NCBI RefSeq assembly: GCF_947172395.1
Contig: NC_069110.1
Location: 1,488,001 to 1,552,000, forward strand
Direction: 5' to 3'
Length of the DNA: 64,000 bases
Source: Bicyclus anynana
Lineage: Eukaryota > Arthropoda > Insecta > Lepidoptera > Nymphalidae
This document shows, piece after piece, positions 54,681 through 64,000 of the stretch; the stretch's first letter is position 1, and each line of letters starts with the position of its first letter. The position numbers and the translations under genes are program-made. The notes below the pieces were generated by a model. That model had not been told where the DNA came from and ran no database searches. It saw nothing but the letters and a program-made list of their open reading frames with translations.

Positions 54681-54768
54681 GGCGCATTGCATCAGACTAT
54701 ATACAAGGAATACTAAAATTCGTTTGATGCGATGCGTCCGATACGTACGATGCGGATCTGTGGACGCC
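54681..54768. mobile_element. foldback element fragment, GGCGTCC family
   Basis: The right end GATGCGGATCTGTGGACGCC is intact; the left part is deleted (GGCGCATTGCATCAGAC). Confidence 0.65.
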
Positions 54769-55099
54769 TGCCTTAAGTCGGCTTAACTGAACTGAAAAGA
54801 ACTGGCACTGGAATCAAAGAACACCTAATACAAGCGCTAATTTCTTTAGGGATAAAAAATTAGGCCTATTTTAGGTCATTCTCTCTCTCTCCGCGTCATG
54901 TTACTCATTACTGAGGGTCGTGACCCCTATCACACATTCACGACATTTTTCCGCACGGTGTCGCGCCATGCAGCTCGGCTTTTCGCCACTTGTAGAGCTT
55001 GGTGTACTTTTGTATCGAGAGTGGTGCGGATTTGATCTGACCAACGCATCGGGCTACGTCCTCGAGGTCTCTTCCCTTCCACTTTGCCAGTGATAACAA

Positions 55100-55388
55100 G
55101 TTTTTTAGGTCACTACAGGGCAAAATTCCTCCTTGAAGGAGAGGGAATATAGAGCTTAAACCCATCACACTGCTCCAATGCAGGCGGGCTAAATGTAGTA
55201 ATGTTACATTCTTTAAAAAATATCAGTTGTCAATATTGTCAGGACCAATTAAAACGTACTGTCTGAGGCAATGTGAAGTGCGAGTAACAGTCACCAACTT
55301 CCCAACTGTGGGAGACTCGCCAAGATTCGAACCCTGGACTTCGTGATCCGAGCCACATAAACTAACCGCTGGACTACCGATGCAGTTT
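55100..55388 (-). mobile_element. SINE family D, minus strand
   Basis: The 3' part is CTTGAAGGAGAGGGAATATAG and ACCCATCACACTGCTCC. The complement of a tRNA-like head lies at 55320-55385 (box B complement GATTCGAACCCTGG). Confidence 0.6.
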
Positions 55389-55693
55389 CTAGTTACATCA
55401 TCTTATTCTGCTATTGAATAATAGTCAAGGTCGTTTATCTATGTGGTTACATGTAATTAGTTATTGTGATACATAATCGTTTCAATATGAATCATTCTCT
55501 GTTATGTTTACATTGTACCTACCTACTGTTCCGGATTAGAAATTACTTCACATTATTACTTAATCGATATATTTTTATCGATCGTTCGTTAAATAGAAAT
55601 GTTTTCTTGTTTTACTTTCTTGGTTTGCGAAATAGTCAAATTTCTTTTCGATCAATGATTTTTTGAGCGGTGATAACTCAGTGGATTTGACCA

Positions 55694-55927
55694 AACCGTG
55701 ATAGCCCAGAGAATATGACTTCTGCCTCAGATTCCGGAGGGCGTAGGTTCGAATCATGTCCGGGGCATGCACCTCTAACTTTACAGTTCAGTTCAGATTT
55801 TAAGAAATTAAATGTCACGTGTCTCAAACGGTGAAGAAAAACATTGTGAGAAAACCTGCACACCAGATAATTGTCTTAATTCTCTGCGTGTATGAAATCT
55901 GCCAATCCGCATTCAGCCAGCGTGGCA
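55694..55927 (+). mobile_element. SINE family B, plus strand
   Basis: The head is ACCGTGATAGCCCAGAGAAT, box B-like GGTTCGAATCATG; the body runs to CCAATCCGCATTCAGCCAG; the 3' end is lost. Confidence 0.8.
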
Positions 55928-56097
55928 GGCTATTTGGAATGTGGATTTTTTTCAAATTGGAGTATTTCCTGAGATTATTATAACAATAACACACTTAAAA
56001 ATTACAGAATTAAATTATGGAGTTTTGACTGTGGTGACTTTGGAAGGTATTGTTTCAAGAGTCCAATGAGGTACAAGGTACCCTTTTTTTTCTCTTT

Positions 56098-56215
56098 TGT
56101 CAAAGTCAATGTCATAATTAATTTAATTCAAGTAGGCCTAATTTACAAGCAGTCTTGAAATCTTTTGAAAGTTCTTGAATCGTCAGGTTTGGTTATGGTA
56201 TTATGGTGATTAATA
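56098..56215 (-). mobile_element. CR1-like LINE 3' tail
   Basis: GTCAAAGTCAATG..., TTCAAGTAGGCCTAATTTAC and AAGCAGTCTTGAAATC match the complement of the family 3' end. Confidence 0.5.
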
Positions 56216-57477
56216 AAGTCGAAAACAAAAACTTGAAATTAAAGTTTTGAGGGTTCCATAGGAGGCACGAAACCCTAAAAAATTGATTATTGGAATACAT
56301 TAACGTAATTGGTAGTAATAAACCGCTTAACAACGCTCGGCTAGACGTACAAAAACATGACTGCCACGCGTATCAAATTATTTGCTTACCAATACTTCCT
56401 TGACATGAAAGGTTGTTTTGTTACTACCGGCAACACAATATTAACTCCACCAATTTCTCGTCTCCGGATATCTCTAATTATCATTATCATCTTATTATAG
56501 TGTTATTCTATATATACAGTGTGTTATAGGAATTCCCATCCGGCCCTTAAGGGTGTACTTAGATATCGTGTATACATTATTTTTATGCAGTCCTTATTTT
56601 AAAAGAAATACATTTTTTCTCTGCACGAAATTAACATAAAAAATACAAAATTATAAAAACTTACATGGCAACACAAAAGTTGAGATAGGTTAATTATTAA
56701 TAGGCATTACTACAAAATAAAAACGCCGCCATCTATGTTTTGTGCTGCGTTTACACGTTTCTATTCAAAGCGGTATTGAATGGGCAAATAAACACACAAG
56801 TACACACAACAAGGTGATGGCCTACCCTTTACGATATGCGGCACGGCATTGTCAAAAGGCTTTCAATTTTGCCGACTTTTGTGCCACAGGTGTGTAGGTA
56901 GGAGGTAATAATCTAGATTACGTACCATAATTGATAGTACAGTGTTGTCACTTTTTAAATTTTCCAAGTTTTGGGACAATTTATTTTTAAAATTAGAAAC
57001 TTTATTATTACGATAAAAATGCTTAATTATTAAATAATATTTTTTCAAATATTTTTTCTGTTTATAATATTATAATGCTTTTACGCACATTTCGGATCGG
57101 ACGGTATTTTTTACAACACACTGTATAAAAGAAAGTCGTGTTTGTTACAACACTTATAACTCGAGATCTGCTGAACCGATTTACATGGTTTTTGATTCGT
57201 TGGATTTGTCTCCGCCAAGAATAGCAGAATACATGTTAAAAACAATAAAAATTCGAAGAATAAATAATTATGAACGATGAATAATTTTCCATAAATGTTA
57301 CTTTGTTACTTTGTACCTGTCAAACATTTGTTGTCCATCCTGCCAAATACTGTAATGATTGACATTTATACGTGCGTTCATAAATTTATTTTGTGTAAAT
57401 TAAAGTTTCTATTTCCGAAAATAATTTTGCACAAAATCGGTTGTCATTTATCACATTTTTTGTAACAAATAAATTCA

Positions 57478-57743
57478 GAAGTAGGGTAGGGTATGGTTGG
57501 GTTAGGGCAGGGGTAGGGTAGGGGTATGGTATAGGGATAGGGTAGGGGTAGGGCAGGGGTAGGGTAGGGGTATGGTATAGGGATAGGGTAGGAGTAGGGT
57601 AGCGGTAGGGTAGGGGTAGGGTAAGGTAGGGGTAGAGTATAGGTAGGGTAGGGGTAGAAGTGGGGTAGTGTAGGGTAGGGGTAGGGAAGAAGTGCAAATA
57701 AATAAATTAATAAATCAAAGCGAAGCTTGACCGGGTCCGCTAG
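57478..57743 (+). mobile_element. Helitron-like element with GGGTA-rich body
   Basis: A degenerate GGGGTAGGGTAGG array at about 57481-57692, then AGCGAAGCTTGACCGGGTCC and CTAG at 57740-57743. The same 3' end is seen at 9324 and, in reverse, at 11761 and 36693. Confidence 0.75.
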
Positions 57744-57747
57744 TGAG

Positions 57748-57756
57748 TATATAAAT
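57748..57756 (+). promoter_or_regulatory. TATA-like box upstream of candidate exon 57823
   Basis: TATATAAAT begins 5 bases after the CTAG terminus (57740-57743) of a Helitron-like element. Spacing to the ATG leaves room for a start site near 57780 and a 5' leader of about 40 bases. In AT-rich DNA such words are common, so this is weak evidence. Confidence 0.25.
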
Positions 57757-57822
57757 GATAGAAAAGCTTGGTGTTAAACTGTATTATACGACTGTGTGCT
57801 TAGTTTTAAATAAGTTTGTAAA

Positions 57823-57884
57823 ATGGTGGTAAACAAAAAAAATAAACCTTGGCTGAGTTTGTTGTGGGCTCTTCTCGGGACAAG
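57823..57884 (+). CDS. candidate first coding exon with hydrophobic N-terminus
   Basis: An ATG at 57823 (AAAATGG) opens 20 codons plus two bases, followed by a donor-like GTGCGT at 57885. The peptide is MVVNKKNKPWLSLLWALLGT: a short basic start, then a hydrophobic segment like a signal peptide or anchor. An in-frame TAA at 57811 closes the frame upstream. A TATATAAAT word at 57748-57756 lies 67-75 bases upstream of the ATG, directly after the CTAG end of a Helitron-like element. Its two-base phase equals that of the exons at 26385 and 47124. It could be a first exon of a gene running off the right edge, or chance. Confidence 0.3.
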
Positions 57885-57964
57885 GTGCGTTTGGAACCCT
57901 CTTAACTTTAATTTTAAGTTTTCGACTATTATTGCCACTATTAGATTAAATTAAATTATCACAT

Positions 57965-58015
57965 AATCTTGACCTTTCAAAAGTGCTTGTAAAATAAGCC
58001 TAATTAAAATAAAAA
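57965..58015 (+). mobile_element. CR1-like LINE 3' tail fragment
   Basis: CTTTCAAAAGTGCTTGTAAA followed by an AAGCCTAATTAAAATAAAA tail. Confidence 0.5.
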
Positions 58016-58026
58016 AATATTTTGAA

Positions 58027-58553
58027 TTTTTCATCATCACTATCAACCCATGCTGAGCACGAGTCTCCTCTCAGAATGGCTTAGGCCAATAGTCCACCAC
58101 GCTGGCCCAATGCGAATTGTCAGACTTTGTGTGAAGTCTTTGTGTGTGTGACAGTGTGTAAAGTTTTTTTGACGGCCTCCGTGGCACAGGGGTCTGCGCG
58201 GTGGATTTACCAAACGGAGGTCCTGGGTTCGAACCCTGGTTAGGCCGATTGAGATTTTCTTAATTTGTCCAGGTCTGGCTGGTGGGAGGCTTCGGCCGTG
58301 GCTAGTTACCACCCTACCACCAAGCGATTTAGCGTTCCGGTACGATGTCGTGTAGAAACCAAAAGGTGTGTGAATTTTCATCCTCCTCCTTACAAGTTAG
58401 CCCGCTGCCATCTTGGGCTGCATCGTCACTTACCACCAGGTGCGATTGTAGTCAAGGGCTAACATGTAAAGAATTAAAAAAAAAATCTGTCGTAGACACC
58501 TTCCTGTCTGTTCCTTCACCGTCTGCAATACGTGATGTTTAATTTTTTAAAAT
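58027..58553 (-). mobile_element. SINE family B, minus strand, split by a SINE A
   Basis: The left part 58027-58144 has the tail and the TTAGGCCAATAGTCCACCAC block; the right part 58495-58553 has TTCCTTCACCGTCTGC and ATGTTTAATTTTTTAAAATG. A family A element occupies 58171-58485. Confidence 0.75.
58171..58485 (+). mobile_element. SINE family A, full length, nested
   Basis: The head is GACGGCCTCCGTGGCACAGG with box B GGTTCGAACCC; the tail is TAACATGTAAAGAATTAAAA. It sits inside a minus-strand SINE B. Confidence 0.9.
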
Positions 58554-58654
58554 GTCCTGTATTGTTATTATATATTGGTGATAATGAAGTGATTTACGAG
58601 TGTTTCAATGTTTCTTTTTCATAATTTTCGAACTTTGAATACTGAAAACTACTT

Positions 58655-59005
58655 ACTAGAATTATTCGTTGCGTGATCGAATCAGAAATGAGGAGATCTG
58701 CAGGAGAACCAAAGTCACCGACATAGCTCAACGAGTTGCGAAGCTGAAGTGGCAATGGGCGGGGCACATAGTTCGAAGAGCCGATGGACGTTGGGGTCCC
58801 AAAGTGCTGGAATGGCGACCCCGCACTAGTAAGCGCAGTGTTGGCCGACCCCCCACCAGGAGGACTGACGACATCAAGCGAGTCGCAGGGATTCGCTGGA
58901 TGCAGGTGGCTCAGTATCGTGATGTTTGGAAGTCCTTACAAAAGGCCTATGTCCTGCAGTGGACGTCCATCGGCTGATATGATGATGATGATGATGATGA
59001 TGACT
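58655..59005 (+). pseudogene. RTE-type LINE C-terminal ORF remnant with (GAT)n tail
   Basis: Open from about 58666: RDRIRNEEICRRTKVTDIAQ, VAKLKWQWAGHIVRR, LEWRPRTSKRSVGRPPTRRT, VLQWTSIG, then a stop and a (GAT)n tail at 58978-59003. This is the conserved 3' end of lepidopteran RTE-type endonuclease/reverse-transcriptase polyproteins. The rest of the element is missing (5' truncation), so it cannot move. It is the best preserved of the RTE copies in the window. Confidence 0.85.
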
Positions 59006-59257
59006 TACTAGAAAAAAATTGTCCGACCTGTACTAGAACCCTCATAATCTCAAGCCGCTCAGACCTACCAATAGACCGACGGGCAGCAGTGGAGTACGTG
59101 CATAGCTTAACAAATGATTTCTTAATGCTTATCTAATCCACAGTTTCCCAGCTTGATTACATTGTCTTCTTGTCAAGTGCATACCCTGATCTACAACCTT
59201 ATGCACGCCCCTGACGAGCATTGTGGATGCACCGCGATTCACATTCCCGAATGCAAA

Positions 59258-59403
59258 TCTATACTCTATATACTAATATATAAAGCTGAAGAGTTTGTTT
59301 GTTTGTTTGATTGAATTTAAAATTATTTCAGTGTTAGATAGCCCATTTATCGAGGATATATATTATCCCAGTTTTCCTACAGGAACCGCGCGGCGTCAGC
59401 TAG
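59258..59403 (+). mobile_element. Helitron-like element (LEP1 type), short
   Basis: Starts TCTATACTC, ATAAAGCTGAAGAGTTTG, TTAGATAGCCCATTTATCGA, then the hairpin CCGCGCGG and end CGTCAGCTAG at 59403, followed by T. Confidence 0.75.
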
Positions 59404-59603
59404 TACGGAGATAAAATATAGCCCATCTTATTTGCTGATAGTGTAACTTTCCATTGACGAAAGATTTTTTAAAATCTGTTCTGTGGTTTAGCCGTACAGG
59501 TGAAACAAATAAACAAACAAACGTCACTTTTGCATTTATAAAAGTATGGATTAATTAGAGCAGTCGTTAGATAAATAGGCTTTGGACCCATCACTCTGCT
59601 TAA

Positions 59604-59767
59604 CACGTTCGCTGCGGCCTGATTTTTCTGTACTTTCCTCTGGTGCGGTACGAGGTTTTTTGACCTCGTACTAAAACTTTGTAGTGCGGTACGAGGTCCA
59701 TCGACCCCGTTACTTTTGAAGCCGCTAGACGAACGAGGTCAATCGACCTCGTAAAGCAGCGAACGTG
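59604..59767. mobile_element. piggyBac-type MITE (TTAA-flanked)
   Basis: 12-bp perfect inverted ends CACGTTCGCTGC / GCAGCGAACGTG, flanked by TTAA (59600-59603) and TCAA (59768-59771, one mutated base). The interior repeats CGAGGT/ACCTCG words, e.g. GCGGTACGAGGT twice. No ORF. Confidence 0.7.
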
Positions 59768-60225
59768 TCAAATGTGAATTAGCGGGCTTACTTTGATAAT
59801 TTATTTATGCCGCGCGGTAAATTTAAAGTAGCGACTTTTATTGTAGCACCAACTGAGTCTTGAACGAAACAAATCCCTATAATCTTTATTATCGGATTAT
59901 GGACCCCCCTGGCAATTATCGCGAAGCATTTTATATTTTTCTCCTCTTAATTTCGAAATAAGGAAAAATAAAATAGAATTCGTTAATTTCAAGTGGTCTT
60001 AGTTTATAAGCCTTTTGTTTACGATACTTCAAAAGGCCCGATATTTAGGTAATGGGTACGATAATTCTATGAAATATCGCGAGATATTAGATGGTAAACA
60101 AAACTCTTATATTATACAACAAGTTAAATTTGCCTAATTATTTTGGAAAAGATCCAACCGTCATGAATTTAAGCTACAATAACGTTTTTATGCCAGAAAT
60201 TGTTTTCATCATAACATAATGTTAA

Positions 60226-60310
60226 AATCAAAATCAAAAATCGTTTATTTCAAGTAGGCTCAGTTTACAAGCACTTTTGACACGTCAGTTAAACATTTTA
60301 ATTGGTGTTG
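60226..60310 (-). mobile_element. CR1-like LINE 3' tail
   Basis: AAATCAAAATCAAAAATCG then TTCAAGTAGGCTCAGTTTAC and AAGCACTTTTGACACGTCAG. Confidence 0.6.
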
Positions 60311-60518
60311 CTATATGTGAGCTGGATCAATGAATATAATATTGTCCTCATGACAAAAAAATATTAGAGAAATTAGAAAGAATACAAAAAGAACAATTGA
60401 ATAATTTTGGATAATGTACCTACTTGGCACATTTCTCCATAACTTTTTGATTCTAACACAAACAGGGTGTTGTGTGTAAACTAAACTAACATCATCACAT
60501 CGGAAACTTATTGTTAAA

Positions 60519-60661
60519 CTAGCTGACACCGCGCGATTTCACCCGCGTGGTTCTCGTTCCCGTAGGATAGTAAGAACTTTTCAAATCGGACCAGTAGTTC
60601 CTGAGATTAGCGCGTTAAATCAAACAAACAAACAAACCAACTCTTCAGCTTTATATATAGA
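60519..60661 (-). mobile_element. Helitron-like element (LEP1 type)
   Basis: CTAG at 60519-60522, GACACCGCGCGATTTCACCC, and the 5' side ACTCTTCAGCTTTATATATAGA ending in the complement of TC at 60661. Confidence 0.7.
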
Positions 60662-61787
60662 TGAGTTATATAAAGGCGGGTGTCACTCAAACACTTTCAG
60701 CATAAATAGCGTTGCTTAGCGACCACCCATAGATATTATTACCTGCTTTGCTATAGCTCCTTCAGTTTCTACACAAACACACTTTGCACCCAAAGCCAAA
60801 TCGACGTCCGAAAATAAAAAAATAAATAATATTTCTTTTGTAAATAGATTTTAAAATGTGTCCTTTATACGCATCCTTATAATTATGACGTATCTAAGTT
60901 TTACATATTTTAAAATGCAAAGATAGATAAAGGCTAACACACGCCATGGCTTGTCGGAATTATTTTTATTGCTTTTTATGAAAACATAAAAAGTTTTTCT
61001 ATTTTTTAGTGAAAAAAATATTAGTTATGCAGTTCAGCTCCTATTAGTGGACTTGACAACAGCTTAATGTTATGGGAAATACTCCCGAGCACCCTGTTTC
61101 TTAACTTAAATGACATAGCGTTGCAGCGTCGCAGTCAGTGCCGGATTCCCTAAAGGTCGCCATTGACGGTCAATTATTCTCACGTTTCTGTAAAGCAAAC
61201 GGCATTACCCACGCGGCATACTATACAAGTCGTGTACGCAGTGACCAACACTCGATCAATTAGAGCTGGTGGAGCTGGAGAATTAGGTGAAACTAAGAAA
61301 ACGAAAACATCGAGTAACCTGTGAGACTCCACGTCCTTACTTATACGTTAAAATTCTTTTGGCTTCTCTTCTGAAAAGAGAAATAGAGACGAACTCGAAT
61401 CTCACACAATAGAAATGTATAGTTGTAAAAACTTCGTTGCAGAATAACCTTACTCGTCTCAATCCGCTACACGGCGGAGGGGTCTTCAAAACCTATTACT
61501 GATCACGATATAGGGCACGGGTAGGAAAATGCAAGTGATAGTCGAGTCCGTTCGCATCTCGTTAAGTTGTCGTTCACACAGCGCTCCCCGCTGGGCGACG
61601 GACTAGATACCTATAAAACTTTAAAACAAATATATTTATATCTCATATTGGCTGTGCCCTACGATTCCACTCGCGTATAATAATAAATATATTATGCCGA
61701 AGGAGTTGAGCGAAATTGGGCCCTCTTTTCAGAACAATACAGTAATAAATAATGTACTAAAAATTTTGTATATTTTACTAGAATACT
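60662..61787. other. unassigned DNA
   Basis: No recognisable repeat or coding segment. Somewhat higher GC around 61120-61290, with no ORF above background. Confidence 0.4.
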
Positions 61788-61960
61788 TCAAATCAAATCA
61801 AATCAAAAATCATTTATTTCAAGTAGGCTCAGTTTACAAGCACTTTTGACATGTCAGTTGACTATTTGTAAAGATTCTACCACCGGTTCGGAAGGCAGGT
61901 TATGCTGAGAAGATACCGGCAAGTAACTCAACAGTTGCTCTTTTGAAAAAGTCATACAGT
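61788..61960 (-). mobile_element. CR1-like LINE 3' UTR, best copy
   Basis: (ATCAA)n at 61793-61808 (tail), TTCAAGTAGGCTCAGTTTAC, GATTCTACCACCGGTTCGG and CCGGCAAGTAACTCAACAGT in reverse orientation. Non-coding 3' part only. Confidence 0.7.
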
Positions 61961-62274
61961 ATTATAATTTACAATTGATAACAATTACAATTTCTTATAG
62001 TTTTATTTCTTGTGTTTCCACTTCATATTCATAGCCGAAATAATATTGATATGACTTCATTATTTTCACACCGATCGTAGTTATTTATGTATCCTCTTTG
62101 ATACGTATTTCATTGATGTCAGTTGTCTTTGCAATCGCGGACTGTCAATGTCAAAGTCTGTCAATGAATGGGATATCATTGTCAAATATCATTACTAACA
62201 TGATTTAATTGGATGTGTCAAGTGAGTGTCGAATCCTTAAAGCTGTCTGAGTCAAACAGAGCTTTAATGTATTC

Positions 62275-62400
62275 TAACTTCTATAATCTACAGAATTTGG
62301 CACCCACTTAGATATATTTTCTTTTGTTTGGCATAAACGATAACGACACACATCTGTGATATAGAATTTGGTTTCCATTTTCACATTTATGTTTTGATAA
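62275..62400 (-). repeat. dispersed repeat, inverted copy of 27595-27705
   Basis: AGAATTTGGCACCCACTTAG and GGCATAAACGATAACGACAC are the complement of the words at 27595-27705. Confidence 0.65.
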
Positions 62401-62457
62401 GAAATCATTACTTTTTGTGAAGATTACTACGAATATTTAATAATTTATTTTTAATAG

Positions 62458-62645
62458 TAGACGCTATGCGGTTTCACACGCGTAGTACCCGTTGCCGTGA
62501 GAATACGGTGATAAAATATAGTATATTACACTCACAAATAAGGTGGCTTTCTAGTGATTAAAAAAAAATTAAAAAGTGGTTTCGTTGATCCAGAGATTAC
62601 CCCCCTACAATACCACAAACTTTGTCTCTTTATAATATTAGTGTA
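62458..62645 (-). mobile_element. Helitron-like element
   Basis: GACGCTATGCGGTTTCACAC, CGTTGCCGTGAGAATACGG and TTTGTCTCTTTATAATATTA. The CTAG is lost. Confidence 0.6.
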
Positions 62646-63484
62646 GAAAATTGTGGAGGATTTTGGAGAGTCCAAACCACAGGGAGTGACGCGTTGAAAT
62701 AAAACACGTAATTCTTGATGTAAAGGTGCGAACGCTTCAGGCTTCGGGAGTGAAGTGTGTGATTGATACATGGGGTGCTTTATTATATAGAGTTTGAAGC
62801 GTCCGCATTCCCTTATCTTTATTGCAGTAATCGTAAAATACAAAGGAGACAGAGTTACATGTACAAATGAGATAGTGATATAATAAAGAGTGAAATGGCA
62901 ATACTGTTAGAATAGTAAAGTAAATATACATTAGTACATTAGAACGAGATAGATATTATCAAAGTAGTACAGCAATATAGTATACAATGGTTAAACAAAT
63001 ACATGGTAAAAGTAAAGATAATTAATGCTTAATACAATCAGATAGTCTGCATCTGTATTTATATTTAACATATACAATAATTGCACTTATAACTATAATA
63101 CCTACTTAACAGTAAAACTATTCTAAGCTATATTTATATGTACATTAATCAAAGTATCGTCAACTAGAATTAGTTCCCTAATAATTCTTAACAAAAATCT
63201 TTCTAGGTTTTAGTTCTTGTGGATGTGAGCTTAGCTTAGGCTTAGCTAACTGGGCTGAGAGTTTGGGAACCACTGTTCTAGATCAACGCAAGTTCAACAC
63301 CAGTCTTGGCCCTGCGGCGTTTCCCGAGATCCGGAAGCCGCAGTGTAACAACTACACCCAAGAGAAACAGTCTCGGACAAGAATTTGTTTGATAATACCG
63401 TATGGGATCGGTAAGCTGACTTAGAACGATCAAACATTATGAAATCAATATTTTCTTACATGAGACGAGATAAATATCTTAGCA
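62646..63484. other. unassigned DNA
   Basis: Open minus-strand frames at 62532-62931 have AT-rich codons and partly overlap a Helitron, so I do not treat them as genes. Nothing else is recognised. Confidence 0.4.
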
Positions 63485-63715
63485 CTAGCTGACGCCGCGC
63501 GGTTTCACCCACGTGGTTCCCGTAGCCGTAGGAACACGGGGATAATATATAGCCTATAGCCTTTGTAAGATTCTTAATATCAAAGAGCTCGACCACGAGT
63601 CCTCGATAAATGGGCTATCTAACACTGAAATAATTTTTCAAATCGGACTAGTAGTTTCTGAGATTAGCGCGTTCAACCAAACATACAAACTCTTCAGCTT
63701 TATAATATTAGTAGG
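63485..63715 (-). mobile_element. Helitron-like element (LEP1 type)
   Basis: CTAG at 63485-63488, GACGCCGCGCGGTTTCACCC, GTAGGAACACGGGGATAATA, CTAACACTGAAATAATTTT and AACTCTTCAGCTTTATAATA. Confidence 0.75.
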
Positions 63716-64000
63716 TATACATTTCGAGTCCTTTCTATGGCGGTGTGAAATACTCCGAGCGAGAGAAATAAATTTTAAATTTCGAATTATGCTGTTAAGA
63801 AGCTCTTGATAAAAGGAAAGCTCAATATTATCCAATACTCGAACCCTCTTGGAGCTTAACGTGCACTTGGGCTTTAACTACTGGAACAAAGGTAGTTAGA
63901 CCAACGAACGGTCGGGTCAGTATAATATAGGTGTTAGAACAAATAAATTCCCCCTAGCGCCGGGGGCAGTACTAATGTTACCCGTAACAGGATATTACTC

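Noticed and set aside
62532..62931. Two minus-strand open frames
   Set aside because: The first starts in a Helitron-like element, codons are AT-rich, and no motif is seen.

Overview
The window is repeat-rich, AT-rich nuclear DNA from an insect, almost certainly a ditrysian moth or butterfly. I infer this from short Helitron-like elements of the LEP1 type (TC start, GC hairpin, CTAG end), several tRNA-derived SINE families, RTE and CR1-like LINE tails, TA/TTAA foldback elements and widely spaced coding exons. There is one 200-base assembly gap (43941-44140). The species cannot be named from this.

The one clearly recognisable host gene is the plus-strand ortholog of Drosophila pins (rapsynoid; vertebrate LGN/GPSM2), the adaptor that links cortical G-alpha-i to Mud/NuMA during spindle orientation. 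Seven coding exons are visible: 418-657, 3808-4072, 4582-4761, 6007-6224, 38297-38501, 39572-39712 and 40240-40293 (stop). All junctions keep phase and have GT/AG borders, giving about 433 residues. Three exons carry the C-terminal half of the TPR array and the phospho-linker. The other four carry four GoLoco motifs. The 5' exons with the N-terminal TPRs lie left of the window.

The region between the TPR half and GoLocos 2-4 is a 32-kb intron (6225-38296) filled with transposable elements. It also holds two items that are not obviously TEs. One is a GC-rich island (about 12880-13780) with an uninterrupted proline/serine-rich ORF. The other is a short ATG-led exon with a consensus donor (26385-26452), whose phase fits the GoLoco exon at 38297. 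That exon could be an internal promoter for a GoLoco-only short Pins isoform, analogous to mammalian AGS3-SHORT. This is the most interesting hypothesis in the window.

Downstream of pins (40294-64000) no complete gene is visible. Two more ATG-led candidate first exons (47124-47164 and 57823-57884) could mark the start of one or more genes that continue beyond the right edge. The rest is SINEs, Helitron-like elements, degraded LINE reverse-transcriptase fragments (44299-44713, 48240-48610, 58655-59005), foldback elements, G-rich GGGTA arrays and anonymous AT-rich DNA.
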